Of a DNA stretch of 64,000 nt, positions 51,601 to 60,600 are shown piece by piece (the first letter of the stretch is position 1; the number at the start of each line of letters is the position of its first letter). The notes below the pieces were generated by a model. The model ran no database searches. It had not been told where the DNA came from and saw only the letters and a program-made list of their open reading frames with translations. The DNA is from Xenia sp. Carnegie-2017 (Eukaryota; Cnidaria; Anthozoa; Malacalcyonacea; Xeniidae), in the NCBI RefSeq assembly GCF_021976095.1, contig NW_025813486.1:9560230-9624229 (forward strand), given 5' to 3'. A program made the translations under genes and the position numbers.

Positions 51601-54600
51601 TCGCAATACAATCACCGGATTGATATCGCCACACACGAATTACAGTTGACTGTCCAAGTTGCCCTGAAGCTAGTATCGAAGAGTTTCCGTTAAAGGTAAG
51701 GGCAGAAACCTGCAATAAAATGAGCGCTAATGAGAAGGAATCCACGTGAATACAAGAGATTGCAGTAATTCCGTATTCTAAAACACCCAAAACAGATTCC
51801 CAATCCAATGTCAAGTACGATAAGATTAAGGATTAACAGATCTTTACGCCTGCATTCTAAGAGCTCATTGAAGTTTAACGAGTGGATGATTCTCCTTGAT
51901 AAGTGGAACTAACTACTCGCTGACATTCTACCTCGAACATAATGAGTACATTATATTGAGCACAGTGAGATTTCACTAGCTTTTTTAGCAAATGATTTCA
52001 GTTAATAATATAAAACAAAAATCTCCAAATACGTTGTTTTACATTAAACTACTTCATTTAAGCGAACAGATTGCGAACATAATAGCAGATCCCAAGTACA
52101 TCTGCATGATTGCCCAATAATAAGAAGCAAAATTGACCTTGTCGGTGTGTCCAATGAAGAATCGTTGATGCCCCGTAGATATCTCCATGGAAACAATCAC
52201 GGCATGACATGGATACACGACGCATGCGCCATCCTTTGTCCAAAACAATTCCTTGAAATTCGCTCCACCGTAGCCAACAATATGTTTCAATTTCAAAATC
52301 GGATCTGGTTTCAAACTCTAAAAATGCCAACAAGTCGTAAATCCCAAGAATATAAAGATGAAAATAAACTACGTTGCAATAGTGAGTTTACTCAGAGACG
52401 CAGCTAAACCGCAAGTCTCAGTCCTTTGGTAAGCCTGGACTATTTCATAACACTATCATTATTCATTTCCTTAGAGGAAAAATTATATAAATGAACTAAA
52501 TAATGAGGCTGCCTTAGCCACTAGTCTGGGTTGATATTTAAGCCGGGTCAGACTGCAATAGGTGGTTATGCTTACACAAACCATGATTAGAAATGATTTT
52601 TAAGCCCAATTCAGCAATTCTCAGCCAGGGTTAGCTCGAACATAAAGCCAAAGACAAGCCAACCCGGGTTTTCATGAAGAAATGAGCTAAACTTGACGCT
52701 CTAACACCTACCTAACCCGGGTCCACCCAGTTCTTGAGAAGGGTGCCACGGGTTGGTTAATTGACCCGGCTATCGTGTGAACGTTAATAGGCGGGTATTT
52801 ATTAGTAGACGGGTTGACCCAGGTTGGCATATCAACCCGGATTCGTGTAAACGGTGCTTATGTTTAATTAAGATGATGGTAAAAGTTCATTCCTTTAACA
52901 GTTGTGCTGTGCGTCTTATTTTAACAGATGGAAAATACTTCCAGATGTCAATCTTGTTCCAAGATCTTCTAGATATGCGACTGTAGAATAAATGATGGAA
53001 GAAAATCTCACCTTTATTGAACGCCGACTTCTAAGAATCTCTCCCTCTTTCCTTGTCGAATGTCTCTGTAAAAAATATAATTTGAGTAGATTCTGGTACG
53101 TATCTTCCTATGAGTATGATAATCATTTTATATCTATGGTAACTCGATACAAAACCGCAACGTTTCCATCATAACTTTGCACTAATAATAAATATATGAG
53201 CTGCAAATACAGCACATTCTCGTTAGTTTCTAAGAAAAATAAAATTGACAATAGCTAATAATAAAACACATCTTCTATATCACACCTTAACTCTGTTTTC
53301 TTTATCCTTTTGATTATTACTTGATGATAAAGTATCGATATTTTTCCTCGATTTGTAAGCGTACACTTGCGTGTCAAGGTGATCTTGAGCTTGGAGACCA
53401 ACAGGGATGTTCAGACCCACAGGTGGCACGTGCGTTGCTACTACTTGACGTCGCTGGAAAAGACGATTAGATACATAGCGAAAATTAGTTGAAACATTGG
53501 ATCATGGCTACTTCTATAGACTTGTTAACAAGATCCAATTTTTTCGGATCTCAAAAACTCATCGTGAGAATTCATATAGCTAAAGTGAGCTTCCGATAGT
53601 CCGATCCGTCAGTCTAAAAAATCGGATAGAAATAGAACTGCTCTATTTTCATCCGAGAAGATCAAAGGAAGCCGACTAGCAAAATTACATAGATTAGAAA
53701 AAGTCTTGGAAACAAGAACAAAAATAACAAAACTATCTCGATAAATGTACTGGATATAGAACAAGCTGTTCACACGACTTTAACTATCCAAACAAATATA
53801 ATTATCAACAAATTTATCGGACCATCTGAACAAGCAACCAAAAGTCGGAACCGAAACAATCGGATCCGACAAATCGGATCGTGTGAACGAGCCTTATGGC
53901 TTCATAAAAGTTTCTAAAATATTGATAAAAGTTTGCTTCACATATTTCTCATACCTTTGCAGAAGATTGATTAGAGGCCAGCTTTTCCACCAATGCAAGC
54001 CTTGAAGACAATGCATCCTGTTGCTGACAAAAAAAAACACCCAAAATGATCGCATTTCTCACACACATTACCAAGTCACGTCAAAATGCAACTCTTAGGG
54101 ACATCACGTGGCTCGAATGACGACATCAAACAATCTCAAAGCTTGCACTCAGTTGCAAAGCCAACCGATTTTTTACTCCTACAATACAGATTTCTCACCA
54201 AAATTATTATTCATCTCTTTAGAAAATCAATTCCATTCATTGCCTTCGCAGTGATTGAGTATAAAAATATTTGCATTGTAGGACTAAAAAACGGGCTGCT
54301 TTCGCGACTACTCATTTGAAAATAATCACATCAATCTCCATGGTGATGCTTGGACTTAATGCTTGTTGTTTGGGGAAACCGACAATAAGCTTCACATAAT
54401 TCTATTGAATTACCGTTTGTTCTTGTTTCTTGTAGTCGTCGGTCACTACTTTTAAATCCATTCCGTCATTACGAATGATCCCCTTCTTCATAGGTTTGCT
54501 CTTCCCGGGAAATTTTATGACGTCATACAACTCGTGCCAGTCCATACCTTTGGGCACGTGGAATGCCATGTCACGTGGTACTGGTACGTAGCCAGTCGTC

Positions 54601-56723
54601 ATTAGCCCCAGTCTTCTGGCTTCGTTGATTGTGAGTCCTGGTTCGTATTCAGTGTCGCTCGTGTACAGTCCTTTCACGAGCATGTTCGCGCATAAACGAA
54701 TATTTTTCAAATAGGCGTATTGCTGATTGAGGAAAAACGAGATGATGTGACGAAGGTCCAGCATTAGGAATGTATAACGTGTCGATAATGATACATCACC
54801 AACATTTTCTGAGAAAAAGGACAAGCGTGGTGAAGCATTTTATTTCCTGGAAGCAAATTTCAAACATAAAATACGCTTGGTGAAATTTTACTTTGATCAG
54901 GGCCGTAGCTAGAACAATCATTGGAGGGTATTCATGTATTTAGTTGTCTCTGACTGACTTATTTTGAAAAAGGCTTTCTAAAGAAATCAGTCAGCAAAAC
55001 TTATTACATGAACATACCTCCCATTAACGTTCGAGCTGCGCTCCTGACTTTGATGACCATTGAAAACGATAATTCACAATCGCATTCAATGATTATAGCC
55101 TGTGAACTTCTTCATTGTTTACTTTACAGTGTTATATGTGCGTACCTGGGACCGGTTGCATTGAATAGTCAATTTTCAGCATTTGGGAATACCCCCCTAA
55201 CAGGCAACCAAGTTTCCAACTCTGCGTTATCACATTAACGCAACTGGACACACCCCCAACCTGGACGATCATAACGATTTCTATGAACTCTTCATTCATG
55301 AGAGCCTTCTAATCGATAAATTAGTTCAATACCCCAAGCAAGAGGTAAAAACAAACGAATTCTAATCAAGAAGTCATTAAGTCATTTTAAATGGTCCTTG
55401 TAATGCAAATATGAAATTGTGTGTTGAAACTTGGTTTCATAAGCACTTTAAAAAGTAGAAAAAATGATGTTGGCTCAAAAAAGCATATGTAGGTACCATG
55501 ATTTGTAGAGCTCGCCAATATTGCCTCATCCAAAGAATTGGGGGGTGGTCGAGGTACAAATGGAAATTGCAACCATGTTGATGTGGACTTGAATTCTTTA
55601 AAAAGGTTTGAAAACGAGATACGTATTGCAAGACCATCTTCAGTTGCCACATCAATGTGTGCGACAAAAAATTTGCTTGATATTGGTTTAAACAAGATGT
55701 AGAGATATCGGCCAACCAGCCCCAGTAATTGTGTAGATGTTCGAGGAAACTGAATGTAGTTGCCTGCAGGAATTGAGCCTGCAATGCGATACACGGTACA
55801 TTTCAGCTGTTTGTCCTGTAAGAATAAGAATAATTTGTTTAAATAAGTTCATTTCAGATACTTGATTAGATAGTAAGGTCAAATCAAGAACCTAAAGATC
55901 ATTGAATAAATTTGATTTAGCCTATTCATCAGATGTAGAGCTTGGCATGTACACAGACTTGGTACTGGTCTGTAGTGGAAAAGCCAGCTGAAACTTTTAT
56001 TTCTACAAATTTTTCAGCAGAATTATATTATGTATTACTTTTGAAAATTAATTCCATTTGTTATGTTTCCGGTGATTGGACACAAAAATATTTCCAATAT
56101 TGGGGTGAAAAATAGGCTGGCTTTGTCACTGCTTCTGTGAGACAGTTGACAAGTTTAAATTTACAAATTAAACTAAAATTTTCATTATTTCTCCATATGA
56201 AACAGTGTTAAGTTCAAAGTAATTTGTATGATGCATAAAATTACTGGCGGGGGAGGAATTAGGGGGGGCTGGCCAGATGGCCAACCCTTGATTGATGATT
56301 TTTGGAGTGGGGCAGCTCATGTACAGCCCCCTGGTTTTGCCATAAACGACGCCTGTATCGAAAATATTTTTCCTAGAAAATTTTTGACCTCAAGTCTAGT
56401 CACTTTTAAAACATTAGACAATTTACAATCATATATTTTACCATAATTGCTGTAACATCGCCTTCTTTTGCACATTTCTTCCATTCTGAAGTGTTATAGT
56501 GTTTGAAAAGATTCACATAAGGTTTCTGCCACACTGTGGGTGTTTAAATATGATTAAAGGTCATCATTGATGATATTGTACCAGCTGTTTTGTTCATGTA
56601 CATATATAATGCTTATTGCATTTGCCCAAGCAAATAATGAAATAATATTATCATAGTAACGAAATATAAACATCAGAACGAATGAAAGGATTTTACTTTG
56701 TAATGTCACTTACGTTTGGACAT
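30692..56723 (-). CDS. WDR90: WDR90 / POC16, centriolar WD-repeat protein with CFAP20-like N-terminus (37 exons)
   Basis: The spliced product is about 1,860 residues, close to vertebrate WDR90 (about 1,750). The start MSKLWQKPYVNLFKHY parallels human MARVWQHPFLNVFRHF. Residues 1-270 form a CFAP20/DUF667-like domain (YRIAGSIPAGNYIQFPR, GRYLYILFKP, SFSNLFKEFKST). After a linker, WD repeats run from about 370 to 1,025 (DPILKLKHIVGYGG, LRLWPLDFSGV, TIRVWDLDTF, KIWDY). A basic linker follows, then a second WD block to the C-terminus (VVIWGTKDYN, FATCSDDGSLRVW, RRVSVWKADW, FSDVALWKVLI). In the family this protein binds the centriolar microtubule wall and supports the inner scaffold. Splice phase is continuous at all junctions but two: exon 33 (32,617-32,746) is one base short after DH, and the exon 30 donor reads GAGAA|GTAACT where GAGAAG|GT is expected. 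Both look like a lost G. The start is chosen because ATGTCCAAAC|GTAAGT joins exon 2 in phase. Confidence 0.95.
31890..32135 (-). repeat. Dispersed repeat, copy 2 (inverted relative of 25,930-26,400)
   Basis: This repeat lies in the WDR90 intron between exons 33 and 34. It carries GAGGTCTGATATTTCTCAGT, GAGAAAGCGAGGTTATTAAA, GAAACGAAGCTTGC and TTTAGCCGGAAGTGACACTTGCCAT, the reverse of landmarks in copy 1. An extra internal inverted motif (TTTTTTTTGTACAGACCG with its reverse GGTTGTACAAAAAA) lies at 31,930-31,978. Confidence 0.65.
32416..32582. mobile_element. Foldback MITE in WDR90 intron
   Basis: The left arm TAAGAAATAAAAGATGTTTT ... GGCACAGGCTTATGCAAACC is the reverse complement of the right arm GCTTGCATATAAGCCCGTAC ... 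ATCTTTTATTTCTTA with mismatches. Arms are about 75 bp with little spacer. A half copy of the same family is at 51,444-51,515. Confidence 0.8.
33090..33650. repeat. Minisatellite, ~32-bp unit, WDR90 intron 32
   Basis: About 17 diverged units follow the pattern TAGATACCACATATATCACT then GTATACTATAGG. The array runs to within about 25 bp of the exon 32 donor (exon end 33,676). Confidence 0.9.
34035..34785. repeat. Minisatellite, ~46-bp unit, WDR90 intron 31
   Basis: About 16 units follow the pattern GAGATCTCTTTATCTGTGAC, ATATGAAGAGCCTGAGCAGG, TTCAAA. Units differ by a few substitutions (CAGG/GAGG, CAT/CGT). It lies between exons 31 and 32. Confidence 0.92.
38281..38634. repeat. Minisatellite, 58-bp unit, WDR90 intron 23
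   Basis: Six nearly identical units follow the pattern ATAGCATGAACAAGCTTGCG, GGCTGGCTACACCACTGCCT, CTACACCTAAATAATTAC. A further diverged unit follows at about 38,735-38,815 and runs straight into the exon 23 donor at 38,824. The array therefore appears to have grown from the sequence just downstream of that donor. Confidence 0.93.
38638..38733 (-). pseudogene. Ghost copy of the start of WDR90 exon 24
   Basis: These bases repeat about 37,666-37,762: the exon 24 acceptor (ATTCAG|ATGCTGACATATC) and its first ~70 coding bases (to CGATCGTTTTCTGAT). It is embedded within the 58-bp array. No donor follows, so it would not make a normal exon. It is a partial exon duplication inside intron 23. Confidence 0.88.
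39950..40165. mobile_element. Palindromic repeat associated with Penelope-like 3' ends (copy 1)
   Basis: The left arm GTAGATGTAGATCGTCCTGG ... GAGAAGGACTGCTGTTG is the reverse complement of the right arm GTCCTTCTCAGGACTC ... CCTGGACGATCTACATCTGC. The centre carries CTGAAGATGACTACCGCTAA and GACGAAACATCA. Further copies are at 42,310-42,425 (half) and 63,345-63,570. It lies in WDR90 intron 21. Confidence 0.8.
40166..40500 (+). mobile_element. Penelope-like element 3' fragment (GIY-YIG end and 3' UTR)
   Basis: The plus frame gives ILSSFSDKYEQSIHENLLIS then LNPNLNIQGSSIPLNLL. This is a clear relative of the last 40 residues of the element at 23,736-25,632 (YDLMIHESLLISKLKP, NTQGNSIPLHLL). Its 3' UTR keeps GATGTCTTAAGTTAAAGATG. 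It is a short, dead fragment next to the palindrome above. Confidence 0.8.
42310..42425. repeat. Half copy of the palindromic repeat
   Basis: It contains GGATGTTGATGGTCCAG, GTTGATGTTGACTGACGTTT and CGGTAGTCATCTTCAAAGTA, matching the left arm of the element at 39,950 and 63,345. The right arm is replaced by the 25-bp satellite. Confidence 0.7.
42430..43060. repeat. Highly homogeneous 25-bp minisatellite, WDR90 intron 19
   Basis: About 25 head-to-tail units of GATCTATGACTTCAATGATC-TATGT are almost without variation except at both edges. Each unit contains GATCTATG twice. Its uniformity implies recent expansion or gene conversion. It lies between exons 19 and 20. Confidence 0.95.
43393..43492. 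repeat. Three-unit 33-bp tandem repeat
   Basis: GCGTGCGCTGATTGGTGTAG-AGTTGTGCTT occurs three times in a row, about 45 bp upstream of the exon 19 acceptor on the minus strand. Confidence 0.85.
44115..44440 (-). repeat. Triplicated end of WDR90 exon 17 with its splice donor
   Basis: The true exon end (44,370 upwards, CTGTTGAAATTTGATGCACA, donor GAGCGAG|GTAGAT) has two decayed copies downstream in the intron, at about 44,241-44,322 and 44,115-44,190. Each keeps the TTATTGAGCGAA|GTA segment, so a potential donor survives in each. The period is about 125 bp. Only the first copy fits the WDR90 reading frame. Confidence 0.82.
44545..44960. repeat. Degenerate ~63-bp tandem repeat, WDR90 intron 16
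   Basis: The pattern is loosely repeated: GTTTAA(C/G)A, TAGATAACCT(C/A)AGCTTAAACAT, GTTGAAGATTA. There are about six diverged units just upstream of the exon 17 acceptor. Confidence 0.65.
45745..46069. repeat. ~64-bp tandem repeat beginning at the exon 15 donor, WDR90 intron 15
   Basis: The units contain TTAGATGAACTATCCCTAAT, ATGTACCA, CTTCGAGTATACCTATATCA. The last unit includes the donor of exon 15 itself (GATATAG|GTATAC at 46,070), so each unit carries a donor-like GTATAC. There are about five units. Confidence 0.85.
46425..46678. mobile_element. Long foldback element, arms ~110 bp, WDR90 intron 14
   Basis: The left arm AGAACCATTGAACTAAAATA ... CGCGAGATTACACCTAGACA is matched by the inverted right arm TGTCTAGGTGTAATCTCGCG ... 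TATTTTAGTTGAATGAGTAG. The inner arms are CpG-rich (ACACGCGTG), unlike the surrounding DNA. There is no coding capacity. Confidence 0.87.
47085..47995 (-). repeat. 42-bp minisatellite directly upstream of WDR90 exon 14 acceptor
   Basis: About 21 units follow the minus-strand pattern TACTGCATTTGTTGACGGTG, TGTTACTACTGCTACTTCAT, GT. The unit is 14 codons and open in more than one minus-strand frame (HVTAFVDGVLLLLL). The array stops about 20 bp before the acceptor of exon 14 (exon start 47,064). On the transcribed strand the unit has no AG dinucleotide (one variant unit does) and contains TTACTAC, resembling a branch point. One frame runs without a stop through the acceptor into exon 14 in the correct phase (LSFTEHDGAVSS). 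Confidence 0.93.
49159..49171. repeat. Poly-C run
   Basis: A run of about 12 C lies about 40 bp downstream of the exon 12 donor of WDR90. It is a likely site of length error or polymorphism. Confidence 0.6.
51444..51515. repeat. Half copy of the 32,416 foldback MITE
   Basis: TAAGAAAGAAAAGATGTTCA and GTTTGCACAGGCATATGAAA match the left arm of the element at 32,416-32,582. Confidence 0.65.
52500..52862. mobile_element. Non-autonomous DNA transposon rich in AACCCGG motifs
   Basis: The left end (CTGGGTTGATATTTAAGCCG-GGTCAG) and right end (reverse complement reading ATCCGGGTTGATATGCCAAC-CTGGGTCAA, preceded by CACCGTTTACACGA) form inverted repeats. CCCGGGT/ACCCGG motifs recur internally. It lies in WDR90 intron 7, with no coding frame. 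Confidence 0.72.
53505..53898. mobile_element. MITE-like element with CGGATC(C)GA motifs
   Basis: The right end AAATCGGATCGTGTGAACGA-GCC is inverted relative to the left end (AACAAGATCCAATTTTTTCG-GATC). Internal CGGATC/GATCCGA motifs recur. It lies in WDR90 intron 5. The right terminus resembles the GGCTC...ACAC ends of the element at 29,930. Confidence 0.6.
55250..55370 (+). mobile_element. Penelope-like element 3' fragment
   Basis: CCAACCTGGACGATCATAAC is followed by a frame reading FYELFIHESLLIDKLVQYPK. This matches the GIY-YIG tail (YDLMIHESLLISKLKP) of the element at 23,736-25,632. It is a dead fragment in WDR90 intron 3. Confidence 0.7.
56238..56345. repeat. GC-rich repeat fragment
   Basis: TGGCGGGGGAGGAATTAGGG and GGGGCAGCTCATGTACAGCC lie in WDR90 intron 2. 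It is similar in character to the fragments at 2,623 and 13,789. Confidence 0.35.
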
Positions 56724-56900
56724 TTTTCATTACAACCTAGACCCTAGAATTTACAGTTGATGTCTTCCTCTCATCTATGATCTGTTCACGTTCATGCAGT
56801 ACATTTTTGCAATATTTTCTGCCGCCATTTTTTTGAATTCTTTATAGTTGACTTTTTGGTCTTTGAAACTTACTGCGCATGACTTGACTACTCAACACAG
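56724..56900 (-). promoter_or_regulatory. Probable WDR90 5' UTR / promoter with YY1-like and NRF1-like sites
   Basis: On the minus strand, AAAAATGGCGGC at about 56,821-56,832 matches the YY1 consensus (AANATGGCGGC), a motif typical of transcription start regions of housekeeping genes. It lies about 100 bp upstream of the WDR90 ATG. ATGCGCAGT at about 56,872-56,880 resembles an NRF1 half site. The ATG inside the YY1-like motif would open an 18-codon upstream frame (56,828-56,775) that ends before the WDR90 start, if the transcript begins far enough upstream. I see no TATA box at a usual place. Confidence 0.5.
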
Positions 56901-57451
56901 CACACCCAAACAGAGCAATAGAAATATATTTTATCTGAACAATTCTTTCACGAATCACGATGCTACGCACAAGAAAAACTTGTGGCATGCAAGAGCTTTC
57001 AACTCGTGTAATATCTGAATTACTTTATCATCAGTCAAAAAAATTCAAAATACCATCGCGACTCCTGTGTCCTCTGTCCAATGCGCTTCTATTGTTCAGT
57101 GGTTTGATCCAGTGTTAGTCAAAAGAAATTCTAATCGCTAATTTCAAATTCAAAGTACTTTAAGATGAAAATTACGGGAAATGATTTTCTAAAGAATAAC
57201 ATCTTACCAATAGAGTTGTCTATAAGGTGTTTGCATGTATATAAATCCACGAACGAGGAGCAGTAAATTATTTTCACGTACTCTAGATCCACCAATGACA
57301 ATGATGACATTCATTTTCCTGGTAAAAAAGGGCGCTAACTGCTAATTCTAATTGGTGGTAATCATACATTTCATACTTCTTGTCATATATGTCAGCGGTA
57401 ATATATCAAAAAACTACTGTAACAAAATCTCTTGACGTTCAAAAACCGAAA

Positions 57452-57457
57452 TTTTTA
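57452..57457 (-). terminator. Candidate SIRT7 poly(A) signal
   Basis: AATAAA on the minus strand lies about 185 bp after the SIRT7 stop codon, a normal 3' UTR length for a compact gene pair. No downstream element was checked. Confidence 0.4.
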
Positions 57458-57640
57458 TTGATGACATTTAAATGCATGATAAAAACTGTCCTAGTCATAC
57501 GTATGTAATTTACGCAAACAATTCAAACGTTCCTTTCAAGAAAGGCAGATCAAAATTATGTACAAGTTTAAAAGCAAGCATTAAAAAATCGCTGATACAG
57601 CTTGACCATATTTTACTCCAATGACACGCCCCCCCAAATC

Positions 57641-60600
57641 TCATTTCAATTTTCTCCGCTTTTTCGTTTTCTTTAACTTTGCACAACCCTTTCCGTACCA
57701 TCCTGCTCCCAAAAGTCCATTGTCAACCCACCCTTCCATCTCATCGACGTCGCCCTCGGTGTTGTTTTCCAAACAAAGTTTTTCTTTTTCTTCCTTCGAC
57801 TCAATTTGTTTGACAAGCAGAGCTGCTTCAAGCTCAAGATTTTTGGTGCTTTTTGTGTGTATTTCGTGTTTTCGCAATGGAGTAGACAAGTGAAACACTG
57901 GATCCTTTTGCCTGAACAAAAAAGGAAAAATCTTATAATCTAAGCTGTTATGACTCTAACGTTATCAAGCTAAGGCACATTCGCAATAAACGTTGGCTAG
58001 GCATAGCTACGTAGGACAAGTAGAACAGAGGTCTCGACCAAGGCAAAAGACTGTGGTACATCCCCAGTCAGTGGCATACATACCACACAAGTTCGTTCTT
58101 GCTGCATATGTAAATATGGCGGTCTAAGAGCAACATAATATTCATATTTCATAGATATTTCATAAATACACTGGTCAATAATCGCGCGGGAGTAGCGGCT
58201 GAACTAAATTACCATGCCTGGTACTTATAAAGAAGTCAACCCTCAGCTACTGTCAGCCTAGTAGGAACAAATACGATCATAAAGACCAATCCACCTTTCT
58301 GACGGTAAACACACGTGTCAAAAATACGAGATCAAATTACAAAATTCGGACAATCAAATGGTCGGACACAGTGTTGATGAGATTAATATGCATTTGTCAA
58401 AACAAGCTAAAGAAGACAAAGAGCATGCCAAAAATATATGACTGAAAACTTGCTCTGCGCATCTACACGCACCAATTTTAGAGCTCTTTCACAAATTAAT
58501 TGATAATTAATCCGAGCATGCGCAGTCGACTTGACCAGCTGCTTAGGTTCATGGTCATGACAACAATCAACTGCATCTAATAGCACTGATTTTGAAGTAA
58601 ATAGCATGCTTTTAACAATATAATGGAGAAACCATCTGCGCATGCCCACTTGACTAATTGTTCATAGTCATGGCAACGACTTACTAGATGTATTTGCACT
58701 ACATTTGTGGCAATTAGCTCGGTTGGTCGCAAATTATCAAAGAAATCATCTGGGCATGCGTGTAAACGATGTCAATCACACCACAACTTTCGTACGCCTT
58801 TGAATTTATGTGTATGCAGTGGCTTAGGGGCCCAGACCTTGGTCGCGACCGTACTCTCCCTGCGTACTCCGAGCAAAGCCTATCGCAGGTGATCTCGGGG
58901 TCTGATGGGCGGAAGCTTGCTACGTATTGGCATCCCCAAGTAGGATAGCGTGGAGGGGCCGAAATCTTCCACCGAAACGTTAACATGCGGCGTTCTAGTG
59001 CCTTACGCTTTAGAGGGTATCGGGAAGCATAAACCGAAAACGTGGTTTTTTGCTTTCGAATCTTTTTGTTTACAAGATTTCTTCTCATAAAATAAACCAA
59101 GTAATGTTTCAATTAACTTCTTTTAATTTAAGACAACCTTAAACATGTTTAATACAATTTTTATTGGTTTACATCTATTTTGTTTAACTCTCTCATTTAC
59201 TGTTTCTTATGTATCACGAGCAAACGAGAAAACCATCCATGGGCATCATGGCAAACAAGAATTATCTGGTTCCCTTTATTGACATGCAAAGCTCTAGTGC
59301 TCAACTATCTCGGGGTATCGGAGGCATGTACCGAAATTGGGATTTTTTGTTTTCAAAATTTGTCGTTTTTCTTTACAAAAATTCTTTTCATAAATGAGAG
59401 TAGAACATTCAAGGATGTTTCAAAGGTTCAAACAACTTCTGCTTTTTGACTTATAATTTAAACCAAGTCTAAGCATGTTTAAACGTTTTTTACTGGTTCC
59501 CTTTTACAATGTAACTTTCTCATAACTCTCTTGTGATGAACGAGAACCTCCTTAAACAATGCAACTCTCTCAACATGAACAAAAGTGCCCATGGGCTTCA
59601 TGGAAAAAAGGGATTATATACTTTTTTAATAATAGTTTTTACAAAGATAACACTTAACAAGCAAAGCCATTTGTATCGTCTAAATTGAACCCTTATGTCA
59701 TAAAATTTTAATTCATTTTGGATAGTATAATTTTTTTTTAGCTTACAATATTTTCATGATTCAATCTAACTTCACTTCTCATTCAATCTAACTTCACTAA
59801 TTCAAGAAACTTCACTTCTCGAGTAATTTTGAGATTAAACAATACACTTTTCGGATTCAAAGGACTTTTTTTGATCGCATGGAGAAAGCCGTCCAATTTA
59901 TTACGTAGATGCATTTAAGTAGTATGCATTTCGTTACATGAAACCACCTAACCAAAGAATATCTCGTTCACATTTTAGCTACATTGAGTGAAGAAAACTG
60001 CAAGTCACAGAATTCTTTTAACTGCTATTTTTAAAATATTTATGATTCCATGTGTATCATGAAATTCTAGAAGAGATTCGTTATTGCCTTTGAATTAACA
60101 CATATTTATAATAAAGCAATGTTTTATGTTATCATTTAGCGTCATCGTAATTTTATACATTTAAATTTATATTCCATTTTTATTCCATTTTTACGTATAT
60201 AACTTGTAAATGAATATGAAAAGCCAGTTTTAGGGAGATTTCATCCATCAACAAAAATAATAGTGATTAGTGATTATAAGGCAGCAAAACCAACATGTAA
60301 TTAAAATAACAGAAAAAAAATTGGTATGGCTTGCTTTTTTGCGCTTTATGCAGCTGGAATCCGTCCTGAATATTCCGTCATGCGGTAAAAGCCCGTAAAA
60401 ATCCTTGCAAAAAAGCCGTTAGCGCAACAACATGCCAGTATTCATGCTTTTCTTCGATTGTTATGCTTTTTTCTCACCCAAAATGGTTAATACATTACTG
60501 TTATGCCTTCTGCCTATATAAAAAATCGTTCTGAATAACTAGAATCAGATTCACAAATGCCCCAAACCGTCGGAAAGGTGCATTGTTAAAAACTGAAAAG

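Larger units (their letters stand above)
30692..56723 (-). other. WDR90: Exon map of WDR90 (5' to 3', all minus strand)
   Basis: Exons by position: 56714-56723, 56442-56533, 55497-55815, 54414-54808, 53955-54023, 53286-53453, 53012-53065, 52138-52317, 51564-51709, 50788-50845, 49792-49910, 49211-49372, 48375-48613, 46994-47064, 46070-46346, 45073-45362, 44370-44537, 43870-43998, 43219-43349, 41412-41452, 40822-41075, 39560-39773, 38824-39029, 37476-37742, 37150-37197, 36997-37069, 36509-36580, 36260-36371, 35973-36060, 35729-35817, 35531-35656 (or from 35636 with the alternative acceptor), 33676-33925, 32617-32746, 31679-31852, 31434-31556, 31275-31359, 30692-30846. Every boundary was read from the reverse complement as AG|...|GT. 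Exon 20 (41 bp) was found because it is required to restore phase between exons 19 and 21. Introns not listed separately hold no other recognised gene. Confidence 0.88.

Noticed and set aside
52147-52407. Plus-strand frame of 86 codons at WDR90 exon 8
   Set aside because: It is the antisense shadow of a well-supported WDR90 exon.
57621-57893. Serine/phenylalanine-rich plus-strand frame of 90 codons
   Set aside because: It is the antisense shadow of the SIRT7 last exon, whose minus-strand frame matches SIRT7 end to end.
58815-58925. 5S rRNA or U1 snRNA copy
   Set aside because: GATCTCGG and CCTGCG look suggestive, but order, spacing and flanking conserved boxes do not fit either RNA.
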